A DNA stretch of 64,000 nucleotides, taken from NCBI GenBank assembly GCA_003577145.1, contig QEUP01000013.1:172837-236836 (forward strand). The letters run 5' to 3'. The notes under the pieces are model-generated. The model worked only from the letters and a program-made list of their open reading frames with translations, was not told the DNA's origin and searched no databases. Each line of letters starts with the position of its first letter. Position 1 is the first letter of the stretch. Below, one piece after another: positions 46,624 through 54,773 of this stretch. The stretch comes from Acidobacteriota bacterium. GTDB taxonomy: Bacteria > Actinomycetota > Acidimicrobiia > Acidimicrobiales > Microtrichaceae. Position numbers and translations under genes: made by a program.

Positions 46624-47499
46624 TCAGATGCCTTCGAGGGCGGGGATCAGCTTCGAACCGGCCTCTTCGACCAGGGAAAGCGGATCGTCCCCGTACGGCA
46701 TCAGGTAGACCATCTCGATCCCCAGCTCGGCGTAGCCGACCATGTCTTCGCAGAACGCCTCGACGTTGCCGCCCCACGGCATCGGCCCCATGTAGAGCAT
46801 GGTCTTCTGGATGCTCCCGTAGTCCCTCCCCTCGTGGCCGCAGTGCTCGCGGAGCACATCCAGCTTGTGGCGCACCTTGTCGTGACCCTCGCTGAAGATG
46901 TTGCACGCTTGGGCATGGCGCGCGACCAACCTCAGCGTCTTGCGCTCACCACCCCCGCCGATGAGAACCGGCGGGTGCGGCTCGCTCAACGCCTGCGGCG
47001 AGTTGATGGTCTCCTCCAGGTGATAGTGCCGGCCCTCGAACGGGCCGTCATCGTCGCTCCACATCTGCAGGCAGACCTGGATGGCTTCCTCGAGACGCTC
47101 GAAGCGCTCAGCGAGCGGTGGGAACGGCACACCGAGCGCGTCATGCTCGCGCTCGTACCAGGCAGCGCCGATCGCGAGCTTGGCTCGCCCGCCGGAGAGG
47201 ACATCCAGCGTCGTGACCGTCTTCGCCAGCACGCCTGGATGCCGGTATGTGACGCCGGTGACCAGCAGGCCCAGCTCGATGGAGCTCGTGCGACCCGCGA
47301 GGTAGCCAAGCGTGGTGTAGCCCTCGAGCATCTCCATGTCGGCAGGACCGACGAACTCGAGCTGGAAGAAGTGGTCCATCACCGACAGCGAGGCGAAACC
47401 GGCGTCTTCTGCAGCCAGGGCCACCTCGCCGAGGGTCGAACCGATCTTCGCCGGTCCCCCCTTCCAGGTGAATGCAGGGACGTGCAAGGCGGCTTTCAT
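46624..47499 (-). CDS. LLM-class F420-dependent oxidoreductase
   Basis: 291 residues from ATG 47499, which has GGAGGT 8 bases upstream; an ATG at 47505 is also possible. Luciferase-like TIM barrel: DAGFASLSVMDHFFQ (about 34), ELGLLVTGVTYRHPGVLAKTVTTLDVLSGGR, then GAAWYEREHDALG and PVLIGGGGERKTLRLVARHA. The pattern is that of actinobacterial F420-dependent enzymes; cofactor and substrate are inferred from the family only. It stands alone between queA and ruvB. Confidence 0.85.
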   Translation of the reverse strand: MKAALHVPAFTWKGGPAKIGSTLGEVALAAEDAGFASLSVMDHFFQLEFVGPADMEMLEGYTTLGYLAGRTSSIELGLLVTGVTYRHPGVLAKTVTTLDVLSGGRAKLAIGAAWYEREHDALGVPFPPLAERFERLEEAIQVCLQMWSDDDGPFEGRHYHLEETINSPQALSEPHPPVLIGGGGERKTLRLVARHAQACNIFSEGHDKVRHKLDVLREHCGHEGRDYGSIQKTMLYMGPMPWGGNVEAFCEDMVGYAELGIEMVYLMPYGDDPLSLVEEAGSKLIPALEGI

Positions 47500-47527
47500 C
47501 GACATCGACCTCCGCCGTGACACTACC

Positions 47528-47545
47528 GCCGGCAACCGAGCCGGC
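47528..47545. terminator. Small inverted repeat after ruvB
   Basis: GCCGGC, a 6-base loop and GCCGGC form a short GC-rich hairpin between the ruvB stop and the next start. No T-run is present, so its role is uncertain. Confidence 0.25.
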
Positions 47546-47572
47546 AGGCAAGAGGCGATTCGACTGCTGCGG

Positions 47573-48628
47573 TCACGAATCGAACAGCGTTGCGTCCTGC
47601 CCGGCCTGAGCCGACGCCGGCGGCGTGAGTCCCAGATGTCCCCATGCGGCAGGTGTGGTGACGCGACCCCGTGGCGTGCGCATGAGCAGGCCCTGCTGGA
47701 TCAAGAAGGGCTCGTAGACGTCCTCGACGGTCTCGGCCGGCTCCGAGACGCTGATCGACACAGTGGAGAGCCCGACGGGCCCACCGCCGAAACGAACACA
47801 GATCGCCTGCAGGATCGCCCGGTCGATCTTGTCGAGGCCGAGCCGGTCGATGCCGAACAGCTCCAGCCCCGCACACGCCGTGGGGTGATCGATGTGCCCC
47901 TCCCCTTCGACCTCGGCATAGTCGCGGACACGTCTCAGGAGGCGGTTGGCGATGCGGGGCGTACCGCGCGCCCGACCGGCGATCTCAGCGGATCCGGCCG
48001 CGTCGATCTCGGCTCCGATGATGCGCGCGGTGCGGGCGACGATGGCATCGAGATCGCCGGTTCCGTAGTAGTCGAGGCGGGCAACCAGGCCGAACCTGTC
48101 ACGCAAGGGTCCGGTGATGAGCCCCGTCCTGGTGGTGGCACCGACGAGGGTGAAGCGAGGTAGCTCCAGGCGAATCGACCGTGCGGCGGGTCCCTTGCCC
48201 AACACGATGTCCAGCTCGAAGTCCTCCATCGCCGGGTAGAGGACCTCCTCGACCGGCCGTGCGAGCCGGTGGATCTCGTCGATGAACAGCACGTCGCTCT
48301 CGTCGAGCTTGGTGAGGATGGCCGCGAGGTCGCCGGCACGCTCCAGGGCCGGCCCCGATGTGATGTGCATCGTCACGTCGAGCTCATGGGCGACTATGCC
48401 TGCCAGGGTGGTCTTGCCCAGGCCCGGGGGGCCGGCGAAGAGGAGGTGATCCGAGGCCTGACCTCTCGCCTTGGCCGCCTGCAACATGATGCCCAGCTTC
48501 TGTTTGAGCTCACTCTGACCGACGAACTCCGCCAACGTGCGGGGCCGCAAGCCGACCTGGTCACCCAGATCGACCTCGATCTCGGCGTCCTCGCCGGTCG
48601 GCTCGGGGTTCAACAGCTCTTCTCGCAT
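47573..48628 (-). CDS. ruvB: Holliday junction branch-migration helicase RuvB
   Basis: 351 residues from ATG 48628. It is the AAA+ motor that drives branch migration with Ruv[20 protein letters not shown], Walker [10 protein letters not shown], Walker [10 protein letters not shown], sensor GATTRTGL and the C-terminal winged helix with [18 protein letters not shown] are visible. The same frame stays open through the upstream repeats to 48826, but that 66-residue extension is not RuvB-like. The ATG overlaps the stop of the repeat ORF (TGATG). Confidence 0.95.
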   Translation of the reverse strand: MREELLNPEPTGEDAEIEVDLGDQVGLRPRTLAEFVGQSELKQKLGIMLQAAKARGQASDHLLFAGPPGLGKTTLAGIVAHELDVTMHITSGPALERAGDLAAILTKLDESDVLFIDEIHRLARPVEEVLYPAMEDFELDIVLGKGPAARSIRLELPRFTLVGATTRTGLITGPLRDRFGLVARLDYYGTGDLDAIVARTARIIGAEIDAAGSAEIAGRARGTPRIANRLLRRVRDYAEVEGEGHIDHPTACAGLELFGIDRLGLDKIDRAILQAICVRFGGGPVGLSTVSISVSEPAETVEDVYEPFLIQQGLLMRTPRGRVTTPAAWGHLGLTPPASAQAGQDATLFDS

Positions 48629-48855
48629 CAGCACCCACCCGCTCTCATGCCACGGCCGGCCGTTGCAGGCGCAGCCGGAGCGCTGCAAGGGAACTTCGAG
48701 GCCGAACCTGCTCTCATGCCACGGCCGGCCGTTGCAGGCGCAGCCGGAGCGCTGCAAGGGAACTTCGAGGCCGAACCTGCTCTCATGCCACGGCCAGCCG
48801 TTGCAGGCGCAGCCGGAGCGCTGCAAGGGAACTTCGAGGCCGAACCTGCTCTCAT
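48628..48855 (-). CDS. Small ORF made of 23-residue repeats between ruvA and ruvB
   Basis: 75 codons. The ATG at 48855 overlaps the ruvA stop (ATGA) and the stop at 48630-48628 overlaps the ruvB ATG. The product would be three copies of a 23-residue unit starting [17 protein letters not shown], plus MRAGGC. It resembles no family, and may be only a by-product of the DNA repeat; but its exact coupling at both ends would let ribosomes pass from ruvA to ruvB. Confidence 0.35.
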   Translation of the reverse strand: MRAGSASKFPCSAPAAPATAGRGMRAGSASKFPCSAPAAPATAGRGMRAGSASKFPCSAPAAPATAGRGMRAGGC

Positions 48856-48875
48856 GCCACGGCCAGCCGTTGCAG
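48641..48875. repeat. 69-base tandem repeat array between ruvA and ruvB
   Basis: Three full units start at 48641, 48710 and 48779, and a 28-base partial one at 48848 that covers the end and stop of ruvA. Units differ at one base (GGCCGGCCG in the first two, GGCCAGCCG in the last two). Each holds a TTGCAG...CTGCAA inverted repeat and, on the minus strand, one ATG. The unit is a multiple of three, so frames stay open on both strands. Confidence 0.95.
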
Positions 48876-49445
48876 CGCGTCCTTGAGCATCTCGGAGGTG
48901 TCGCCCTCGGCGGGCAGGCCCCGCACCACCTCGTTTATCTCCTCCACTCCGTACCCGAGCCCGGCCAGCGCCTCGCGGACCTCGGTTCGTGCGCTGGGTT
49001 CACCGGCGGCACCGATCGAGTGCTGGGTCAGGTCGAGGTCGGGTAGCTCCAGCTTCGATTTCAACTCGACCAGCAGCCGAGCGGCGGTCTTCTTGCCGAC
49101 CCCTGGCACGAGGCACAGCGCGTCGATGTCGTCATCGGCGAGGAGGCAGCGCAGGCCGTCGGGATCGTGGACCGACTGGATCGCCAGAGCCAGAGCCGGG
49201 CCGACGCCATGGGCCGAGACAAGTGCCTCGAACACCCAACGCTCGTCGCCGGTGCTGAACCCGTAGAGCGTCTGGGTGTCCTCGCGCAGGTGGTGATGTA
49301 CATGCAAGAAGACCTCGTTGCCCGGCTCCCCCAGGCGCGCGACCGTCGCGGGCGTGGCCGTGACGCGGTACCCGATGCCGTTCACCTCGATGAGGACCTC
49401 CCCGCCATGGCGCTCGATCAACGTGCCCCTGAGCGATCCGATCAT
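48852..49445 (-). CDS. ruvA: Holliday junction branch-migration protein RuvA
   Basis: 197 residues from ATG 49445 with GGAGGTAGCAGG upstream. Domain I is the OB-fold (MIGSLRGTL, then [11 protein letters not shown]); domain II has the helix-hairpin-helix pairs ([14 protein letters not shown] and [17 protein letters not shown]); domain III (about 150-197) contacts RuvB. The ATG overlaps the ruvC stop (ATGA). Its last codons form the edge of the 69-base repeat array. Confidence 0.95.
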   Translation of the reverse strand: MIGSLRGTLIERHGGEVLIEVNGIGYRVTATPATVARLGEPGNEVFLHVHHHLREDTQTLYGFSTGDERWVFEALVSAHGVGPALALAIQSVHDPDGLRCLLADDDIDALCLVPGVGKKTAARLLVELKSKLELPDLDLTQHSIGAAGEPSARTEVREALAGLGYGVEEINEVVRGLPAEGDTSEMLKDALQRLAVA

Positions 49446-49933
49446 CCTGCTACCTCCGTAGGCTGTGCCGGCTGGCGCGCCAAGTGGCACAGCGCCACCG
49501 CCGCGGCATCGGCCGCGTCGGGAGAGCCGATGTGACCGAGGCCGAGCAGGGTCTTCACCATCTCCTTGACCTGGTTCTTGTCGGCGGCACCGAAGCCGGT
49601 GACTGCTTCTTTGACCTCGTTCGGCGAATACTCGACCACCTGACATCCGCGGCCCGCGGCCTCGGCCATGACCACGCCGCTGGCCTGACTCACACTCATC
49701 GCCGTCCGAGCGTTCGCCTGGAACAGCACACGCTCGATGGCCACGACAGCGGGCGCGAACTCCTCGAGCAGCGCGCTGATCTCGTCGCGCAGGCCCACCA
49801 GCCGTTGCGCGACCGTCAGGGTGGTACCGGTTCTCAACACGCCGAGGGCGACCGCTCGCGACTCGTGACCGGTGCGTCCCACGATGCAGTAGCCGCAGCG
49901 GGACAGACCGGGGTCGACGCCGAGGACGAACAT
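49442..49933 (-). CDS. ruvC: Crossover junction endodeoxyribonuclease RuvC
   Basis: 163 residues. It cuts Holliday junctions as a dimer. The RNase H-like acidic residues are visible: Asp in LGVDPGLSRCGY (about 7), Glu in AIERVLFQAN (about 68) and the Asp pair in GSPDAADAAAVALCH near 138-141. ATG 49933; TAGTCT 9 bases upstream may be its -10 box. It leads the ruvC-ruvA-ruvB operon. Confidence 0.95.
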   Translation of the reverse strand: MFVLGVDPGLSRCGYCIVGRTGHESRAVALGVLRTGTTLTVAQRLVGLRDEISALLEEFAPAVVAIERVLFQANARTAMSVSQASGVVMAEAAGRGCQVVEYSPNEVKEAVTGFGAADKNQVKEMVKTLLGLGHIGSPDAADAAAVALCHLARQPAQPTEVAG

Positions 49934-49942
49934 ACGTACGTG

Positions 49943-49948
49943 AGACTA
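49943..49948 (-). promoter_or_regulatory. Candidate -10 box of ruvC
   Basis: TAGTCT on the minus strand, 9 bases before the ruvC ATG. Transcription would begin within a few bases of the start codon, and no ribosome-binding site is present. Confidence 0.3.
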
Positions 49949-50041
49949 GTACTCTTCGAGTCCGTCCCGGCGGACCGGCTCGGCGAGCGGCTCTCCGCCA
50001 GGAGATCAAGGCCGCTGCCGGCCCGCCCGATCACACAAGGG

Positions 50042-51061
50042 ATGACTGGCTCTCTCGGAGTTGCCCCCCAAGCACCTGCCTCCCTGGGACCTGGCACCCT
50101 CACAGGCGTCCGGCACCGCGATCCCAGCTGCCGGTCTGCTGGATCCCTCGTCGAGCTCGATGCCGTCACCCACCGCTTCGGGGAGGTGACCGCGCTGGAC
50201 CGGTTGACCCTGGCGGTCCCACGTGAGCAGATCACGGTCCTGCTCGGACCGAACGGAGCCGGCAAGACCACGGCCATCAGGGTCATCACCGGTGCGCTCA
50301 CCCCGACCGAGGGAACAGTCAGCACCTTCGGGCTCGATCCGCGGGCCGACGGGGCACAGGTCAGGAGCAGGTGCGGCGTCGTATCGGCCAAGCCTGCCCT
50401 CTACGACCGGCTGTCCGGATACGACAACCTGCTCTACTCGGCTCGGCTCTACGAAGTCGACCCTCAGCTGATCGAGCCTCGAATCCGCGAGGCAGCGCAA
50501 CGCTTCGCCATCGAGTATGCGCTCGGACAACAGGTCGGCGGCTACTCGACCGGCATGAAGACCCGTCTCGCACTGGCACGATCAGTGCTGCACCGTCCCG
50601 AGTTGCTCCTCTTCGACGAGCCGACCTCCGGCCTCGATCCGGAGTCCTCACAGGCGGTGCTCGACCTGATCCGCGACATGACCAGCGACGGCAGGACCGT
50701 CGTGATGTGCACCCACCTCCTCGCCGAAGCCGAGGGGCTCGCCGACCACGTCGTTGTGCTCGACCAAGGGACCGACCTGATCGCCGGGTCACCCTCGGCG
50801 CTGACCCGGCGGTACTGGCCCGGAGCGGTCGTACGTCTCGAAGCCGAGCACCCCGAGCGGCTCGACACCATTGCCTCCTGGGACGGTGTCATCGACTACG
50901 TGAGAGGCGACATCGCCACCGTCACCCTCGATGACATCAGTCGGGTGCCCGACATGATCCGGCATCTCGTCGAAGAGGAAGTACGGCTGAGGCGGGTCGA
51001 GCCCCACGTACCCACCCTCGAGGACCTGTACTTCGCCGTACGGCGGGAGGCGAGCCCTTGA
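50042..51061 (+). CDS. ABC transporter ATP-binding protein (ABC-2 exporter type)
   Basis: 339 residues from ATG 50042, although the frame is open further upstream. The ATPase domain has Walker A GPNGAGKTT (about 76-84), a degenerate signature GGYSTGMKTRLALARS in place of LSGGQ, Walker B LLLFDEPTSGLDPE and an H-loop in MCTHLL. A C-terminal extension (about 265-339) is typical of drug or Nat-type exporters. It overlaps the permease gene that follows (TTGA). The substrate is unknown. Confidence 0.9.
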   Translation: MTGSLGVAPQAPASLGPGTLTGVRHRDPSCRSAGSLVELDAVTHRFGEVTALDRLTLAVPREQITVLLGPNGAGKTTAIRVITGALTPTEGTVSTFGLDPRADGAQVRSRCGVVSAKPALYDRLSGYDNLLYSARLYEVDPQLIEPRIREAAQRFAIEYALGQQVGGYSTGMKTRLALARSVLHRPELLLFDEPTSGLDPESSQAVLDLIRDMTSDGRTVVMCTHLLAEAEGLADHVVVLDQGTDLIAGSPSALTRRYWPGAVVRLEAEHPERLDTIASWDGVIDYVRGDIATVTLDDISRVPDMIRHLVEEEVRLRRVEPHVPTLEDLYFAVRREASP

Positions 51062-51882
51062 ACTGGCACCGCATGGCGACTGTGCTCAGGACCGACCTGA
51101 AGCAGCTACTCCAGGCCAGGGACTTCTGGGTTCCGATGATGGCACTGGGAGCGATCTTCTTCCTCATCATCCCCACCGTCCTCCTGCTCGCCATCTCATC
51201 CATCGGCGATGTCGAGGTCGTGAAGAACGTCAGCAACGCCTTGGACCTGCTCCCCCAGCAGGCACAGCAGCAGATCCAGGGTGACAGCCCCGAGGCGCGG
51301 ACGGCCTACGCCCTGGCGGTGTACCTGTTCGCCCCGGTGGCGGTGGTCGTGCCACTGACGATCTCGACCGCGGTGGGCGCCGCGACGATCGTCGGTGAGA
51401 GGGAGAGGGGCACCGGTGAGTTCCTCGCCCATTCCCCAGCCGACGTCCGAGAGATCTACCTGGGCAAGCTCGCCGCCAGCCTCATACCCGGCTACTTCAC
51501 CACCATCGCGGGCTTCGGGGCCTACTCGCTCATCGTGAACCTGATCGTCGGACCCCAGGTCGGAGGTTGGTTCTTCCCGACACCGCAGTGGTGGGTTCTC
51601 ATGTTCTGGGTTGTCCCGCCGTTTCTTGCTTTCACGTTGTCGCTGGTTCTGCGCCTCTCAGCACGGGTGAAGTCCACCGCGGCCGCCCAGCAGGCATCGG
51701 GTCTGGTGAGCCTGCCGCTCATCCTGGTGGCGTACAGCCAGTCGTCCGGGGCGCTGTTCGGCGCGGCCGTCTCGGGTTGGGTGACCGGAGCGCTCGCCTG
51801 GGTGATAGCCCTGTTCAGCCTGAGCCGGGGCATGAAGGCCGTGTCCCGGAACCGTCTCCTCGGCGTCGCCGACGAGAGCTGA
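51058..51882 (+). CDS. ABC-2 type transporter permease
   Basis: 274 residues from TTG 51058, coupled to the ATPase stop. About six membrane segments are visible: about 23-46 (MMALGAIFFLIIPTVLLLAIS), 92-115, 145-165, 178-203, 217-235 and 238-258. The conserved GERERGTGEFLAHSP after the second segment is the coupling motif of ABC-2 exporters. With the preceding ATPase it forms a minimal half-transporter pair; no regulator or substrate clue lies nearby. Confidence 0.88.
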   Translation: MNWHRMATVLRTDLKQLLQARDFWVPMMALGAIFFLIIPTVLLLAISSIGDVEVVKNVSNALDLLPQQAQQQIQGDSPEARTAYALAVYLFAPVAVVVPLTISTAVGAATIVGERERGTGEFLAHSPADVREIYLGKLAASLIPGYFTTIAGFGAYSLIVNLIVGPQVGGWFFPTPQWWVLMFWVVPPFLAFTLSLVLRLSARVKSTAAAQQASGLVSLPLILVAYSQSSGALFGAAVSGWVTGALAWVIALFSLSRGMKAVSRNRLLGVADES

Positions 51883-51884
51883 GC

Positions 51885-52379
51885 TCAGGGGTCGGTTCCC
51901 CTCGGGGGCTGCGCTCCCACGGCCGCCACCAGCTCGCCCGTGGGGCGGAAGCTCAGTCCGCCGATCGACCGGTGGGCGTAGGTGATCGTGCCCTCCGCGT
52001 CGATGACGAACGCCGAACGGCGGTACAGACCGAGCAGCCCCAGGATCCCGTATGCGGCACCCACCGCCTTGCCCTCGTCGGACAGAAGGGGGAAGGCGAA
52101 TCCCCCGCGCTTCTCCGAGAAGGAGCGATGGCTGTCAGTCGACTGCGGGCTGATGGCCAGGATCTGCGCGTTCACCTCGCGAAAGGCGCCGATGTCCTCG
52201 GTGTAGGTGCCCAGCTGCCTCGTACACACGGGTGAATCGTCAGCGGGGTAGAAGACCAGGACGACCGGCTGTCCCCTGTAGTCGTCGAGTGAGAACAGCC
52301 GGGCATCATCCTCGCCCGGGGCAACGCCCATGAGCTCGAAATCCGGTGCGGGATCTCCGACAGCAGGGCTCACGGTCAT
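51885..52379 (-). CDS. Peroxiredoxin (AhpC/TSA, BCP-like), single-Cys
   Basis: 164 residues. The thioredoxin-fold peroxidase motif is FYPADDSPVCTRQL (about 43-56) with the peroxidatic Cys; GDPAPDFEL precedes it and SAFVIDAEGTITYAH follows. It is the only Cys in the protein, so no resolving Cys is available and reduction must use an external thiol. It reduces peroxides. The ATG at 52379 directly abuts the yebC stop, so both are probably co-transcribed. Confidence 0.88.
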   Translation of the reverse strand: MTVSPAVGDPAPDFELMGVAPGEDDARLFSLDDYRGQPVVLVFYPADDSPVCTRQLGTYTEDIGAFREVNAQILAISPQSTDSHRSFSEKRGGFAFPLLSDEGKAVGAAYGILGLLGLYRRSAFVIDAEGTITYAHRSIGGLSFRPTGELVAAVGAQPPRGTDP

Positions 52380-53126
52380 TCAACCCGCGGCCTGGAGGAT
52401 CTCGTCAGGGATGTCGAAGTTCGAGTAGACATCCTGCACGTCGTCGTGATCGTCGAGCGCGTCGATGAGCCTCAGTACCGCTTTGGCAGCCTCCGAGCTG
52501 TCGAGGGAGACCGACGACGTCGGCAGCATCGTCACGTCACTGGACTGGATCTCGATGCCCGCCGATTCCAGCGCCGGCCGGAGCTCGGACAGCGCGCCAG
52601 GCTCGCAGGTCACGCTCCAGGTGTCGCCCTCGCGGACTATGTCCTCAGCGCCGGCGTCGATCGCCACGAGCATGAGATCGTCCTCGCTCACCTCACCGGG
52701 GACGACGATCACACCCTTGCGTTCGAACTGCCAAGCCACCGAGCCGGGCTCGGCGAGGGAGCCTCCCAATCTGGTGAAGACGCTGCGTATCTCGGCACCA
52801 GTGCGGTTCCGGTTGTCGGTGAGGACATCGACATAGACCGCCACCCCATTGGGCGCATAGCCCTCGTAGGCGACCTGCTCGTAGGAAGCCCCTTCGAGCT
52901 CCCCGGTGCCGCGCTTGATTGCACGCTCGATTGTGTCGAGAGGCACCGAGTTGTCGCGGGCCTTCTGGAACATGGTCCGCAACGTCGCGTTGGACTCCAC
53001 GTCGCCACCGCCCTCGCGCGCCGCCACTTCGACCTGTCGTATCAGCTTGGCGAAGAGCTTTCCCCGCTTCTTGTCGGCCGCGCCCTTCTTGTGCTTGATG
53101 GACGCCCACTTCGAGTGACCTGACAT
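52380..53126 (-). CDS. yebC: YebC/PmpR-family protein
   Basis: 248 residues from ATG 53126 with AGGAGAGCCAG upstream. MSGHSKWASIKHKKGAADKKRGKLF-type start, GGGDVESNATLRTMFQKARD and YEGYAPNGVAVYVDVLTDNRNRT are family hallmarks. YebC proteins act as transcription regulators in some bacteria and, in recent work, as ribosome-associated factors at proline stretches. Located between pdxT and a peroxiredoxin; in mycobacteria it also neighbours the pdx genes. Confidence 0.94.
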   Translation of the reverse strand: MSGHSKWASIKHKKGAADKKRGKLFAKLIRQVEVAAREGGGDVESNATLRTMFQKARDNSVPLDTIERAIKRGTGELEGASYEQVAYEGYAPNGVAVYVDVLTDNRNRTGAEIRSVFTRLGGSLAEPGSVAWQFERKGVIVVPGEVSEDDLMLVAIDAGAEDIVREGDTWSVTCEPGALSELRPALESAGIEIQSSDVTMLPTSSVSLDSSEAAKAVLRLIDALDDHDDVQDVYSNFDIPDEILQAAG

Positions 53127-53152
53127 CTGGCTCTCCTGAACGGTTGGCCTAC

Positions 53153-53752
53153 CTACGCCGTAGCGAGCGAACGTCCGGGGTCATCGGTCTGGCGCAGGAA
53201 CAGCTGATGGAGTCTGTCGTCGTCGGTTAGTTCGGGGTGAAAGGTCGTGATCATGACGGGTCCTTGCCGACACACCACCGGGTCGCCCCTGACGCTAGCC
53301 AGGACCTCCACCCCCGGCGCCACTTGCTCGACGACGGGAGCCCTGATGAAGATCCCGTGGTACGGCGGCCCTTTGACGCCGTCGATGTCGAGATCGGCCT
53401 CGAAGGACTGCAACTGGCCGCCATAGCCGTTCCGCCGGACCGTGATGTCGATAGCTCCGAAGCTGCGCTGGTCCGGCCGCCCGTCACGGACACGAGAGCA
53501 CAACAGGATCGCCCCTGCGCACGTTCCGAATACCGGCATCCCAGCGCTGATCCTCTCGTCGATCGCCTCGAAGAGGCCAGAGCGATCCAGCAGCATCGAG
53601 ATGGTCGTCGACTCGCCGCCGGGGATGATCAACAGCTCGATGTCGTCGAGGTCGCCGGCCTTCCTGACCTCCTTGCCCGGGATGCGCAGTCGATCGAGCG
53701 CGTCGAGGTGGAGCCCGTAGGCCCCCTGCAAGGCAAGGACCCCGGCCTTCAC
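53153..53752 (-). CDS. pdxT: Pyridoxal 5'-phosphate synthase glutaminase subunit PdxT
   Basis: 199 residues from GTG 53752, one base after the pdxS stop. It releases ammonia from glutamine for PdxS. The class I amidotransferase triad is visible: Cys in FGTCAGAILL (about 77) and His/Glu in TTFHPELT (about 170). GGESTTI (about 45-51) is the family's oxyanion region. Together with pdxS it makes vitamin B6 by the DXP-independent route. Confidence 0.96.
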   Translation of the reverse strand: MKAGVLALQGAYGLHLDALDRLRIPGKEVRKAGDLDDIELLIIPGGESTTISMLLDRSGLFEAIDERISAGMPVFGTCAGAILLCSRVRDGRPDQRSFGAIDITVRRNGYGGQLQSFEADLDIDGVKGPPYHGIFIRAPVVEQVAPGVEVLASVRGDPVVCRQGPVMITTFHPELTDDDRLHQLFLRQTDDPGRSLATA

Positions 53753-53753
53753 C

Positions 53754-54680
53754 TCACCACCCGCGTTCGGCGAGCTTCGTTTGCAGGTCCTCGATCTCCA
53801 GTCCCGGCATGGCGTGACCGAGGCCGGTGCTGACCTTCAACAAGATGTCGGGATCGCCGAAGTTCGTCGTCGCCTCGACGATGGCCTTGGCCATCGTCGA
53901 TGGCTCCTCGCTCTTGAAGATACCCGAGCCCACGAACACCGATTCGGCACCGAGCTGCATCACCAGCGCGGCATCGGCCGGCGTCGCGACCCCACCGGCG
54001 CAGAACAGGGGCACGGGCAGGCAACCCGTTCGTCCGACCTCTTGAACGAGGCCCAACGGGGCACGCAGGTGCTTCGCCCACTCGAACAGCTCGGCAGAGT
54101 CGGCCCCGGTGATCTTCGCCATGTCGCCACGTATCGAGCGCAGGTGCCTCACCGCTTCGACGATGTTGCCCGTCCCGGCCTCCCCTTTCGATCGGATCAT
54201 GGCGGCACCCTCCGAGATCCGCCGCAGCGCCTCCCCCAGGTCGTTGGCACCGCAGACGAAGGGGACTGCGAAGAGCCACTTGTCGATGTGGTGGACCTCG
54301 TCCGCTGGTGTGAGGACCTCGCTCTCGTCGATGTAGTCGACCCCTAGCGCCTCGAGGATCTGTGCCTCCGCGAAGTGGCCGATCCGTACCTTGGCCATCA
54401 CCGGGATGGTGACCGCGTCCTTGATCCCCTCGATCATCTCGGGATCGCTCATGCGCGCCACGCCACCCTGCTTGCGGATGTCGGCCGGCACCCGCTCGAG
54501 GGCCATCACCGCGACCGCCCCGGCGTCCTCGGCGATCCGGGCGTGCTCGGGGGTCACCACATCCATGATGACGCCGCCCTTGAGCATCTCGGCCAACCCA
54601 CGCTTGACCGTGAACGTGCCGGTCTCGGGGCCCTGTGCCGGAGCGCCGGGCTTGGCTTGTCTGGGGGTGTCGTCGACCAT
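53754..54680 (-). CDS. pdxS: Pyridoxal 5'-phosphate synthase subunit PdxS
   Basis: 308 residues. It is the TIM-barrel synthase that joins ribose 5-phosphate, glyceraldehyde 3-phosphate and ammonia. [20 protein letters not shown] (about 35), the Schiff-base Lys regions VMAKVRIGH and [19 protein letters not shown], and [15 protein letters not shown] are all conserved. An N-terminal 20-residue Pro/Gly-rich lead is extra. TAGACT 7 bases before the ATG is a possible leaderless promoter, though GAGGG is also there. Confidence 0.96.
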   Translation of the reverse strand: MVDDTPRQAKPGAPAQGPETGTFTVKRGLAEMLKGGVIMDVVTPEHARIAEDAGAVAVMALERVPADIRKQGGVARMSDPEMIEGIKDAVTIPVMAKVRIGHFAEAQILEALGVDYIDESEVLTPADEVHHIDKWLFAVPFVCGANDLGEALRRISEGAAMIRSKGEAGTGNIVEAVRHLRSIRGDMAKITGADSAELFEWAKHLRAPLGLVQEVGRTGCLPVPLFCAGGVATPADAALVMQLGAESVFVGSGIFKSEEPSTMAKAIVEATTNFGDPDILLKVSTGLGHAMPGLEIEDLQTKLAERGW

Positions 54681-54687
54681 GCCCTCA

Positions 54688-54693
54688 AGTCTA
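54688..54693 (-). promoter_or_regulatory. Candidate -10 box of pdxS (leaderless)
   Basis: TAGACT on the minus strand, 7 bases before the pdxS ATG; TTGCCG about 15 bases further upstream could be a weak -35. The gap to the preceding gene is 93 bases. Confidence 0.4.
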
Positions 54694-54773
54694 TTGCCGA
54701 AGTCCCGGCGGCAAGGACCCCATTGTCGGGGGGGCCGAGCCCACCCCTCGGGCGCGCGAGGCCTGGCAGGTGC

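Noticed and set aside
48629..48826. RuvB with a 66-residue repeat N-terminus (same frame, no stop)
   Set aside because: The frame is open because the 69-base unit is a multiple of three and lacks stops; RuvB proteins begin near ATG 48628, which is well placed after the repeat ORF stop.
48641..48875. CRISPR array
   Set aside because: The units are directly contiguous with no variable spacers and overlap ruvA coding sequence.
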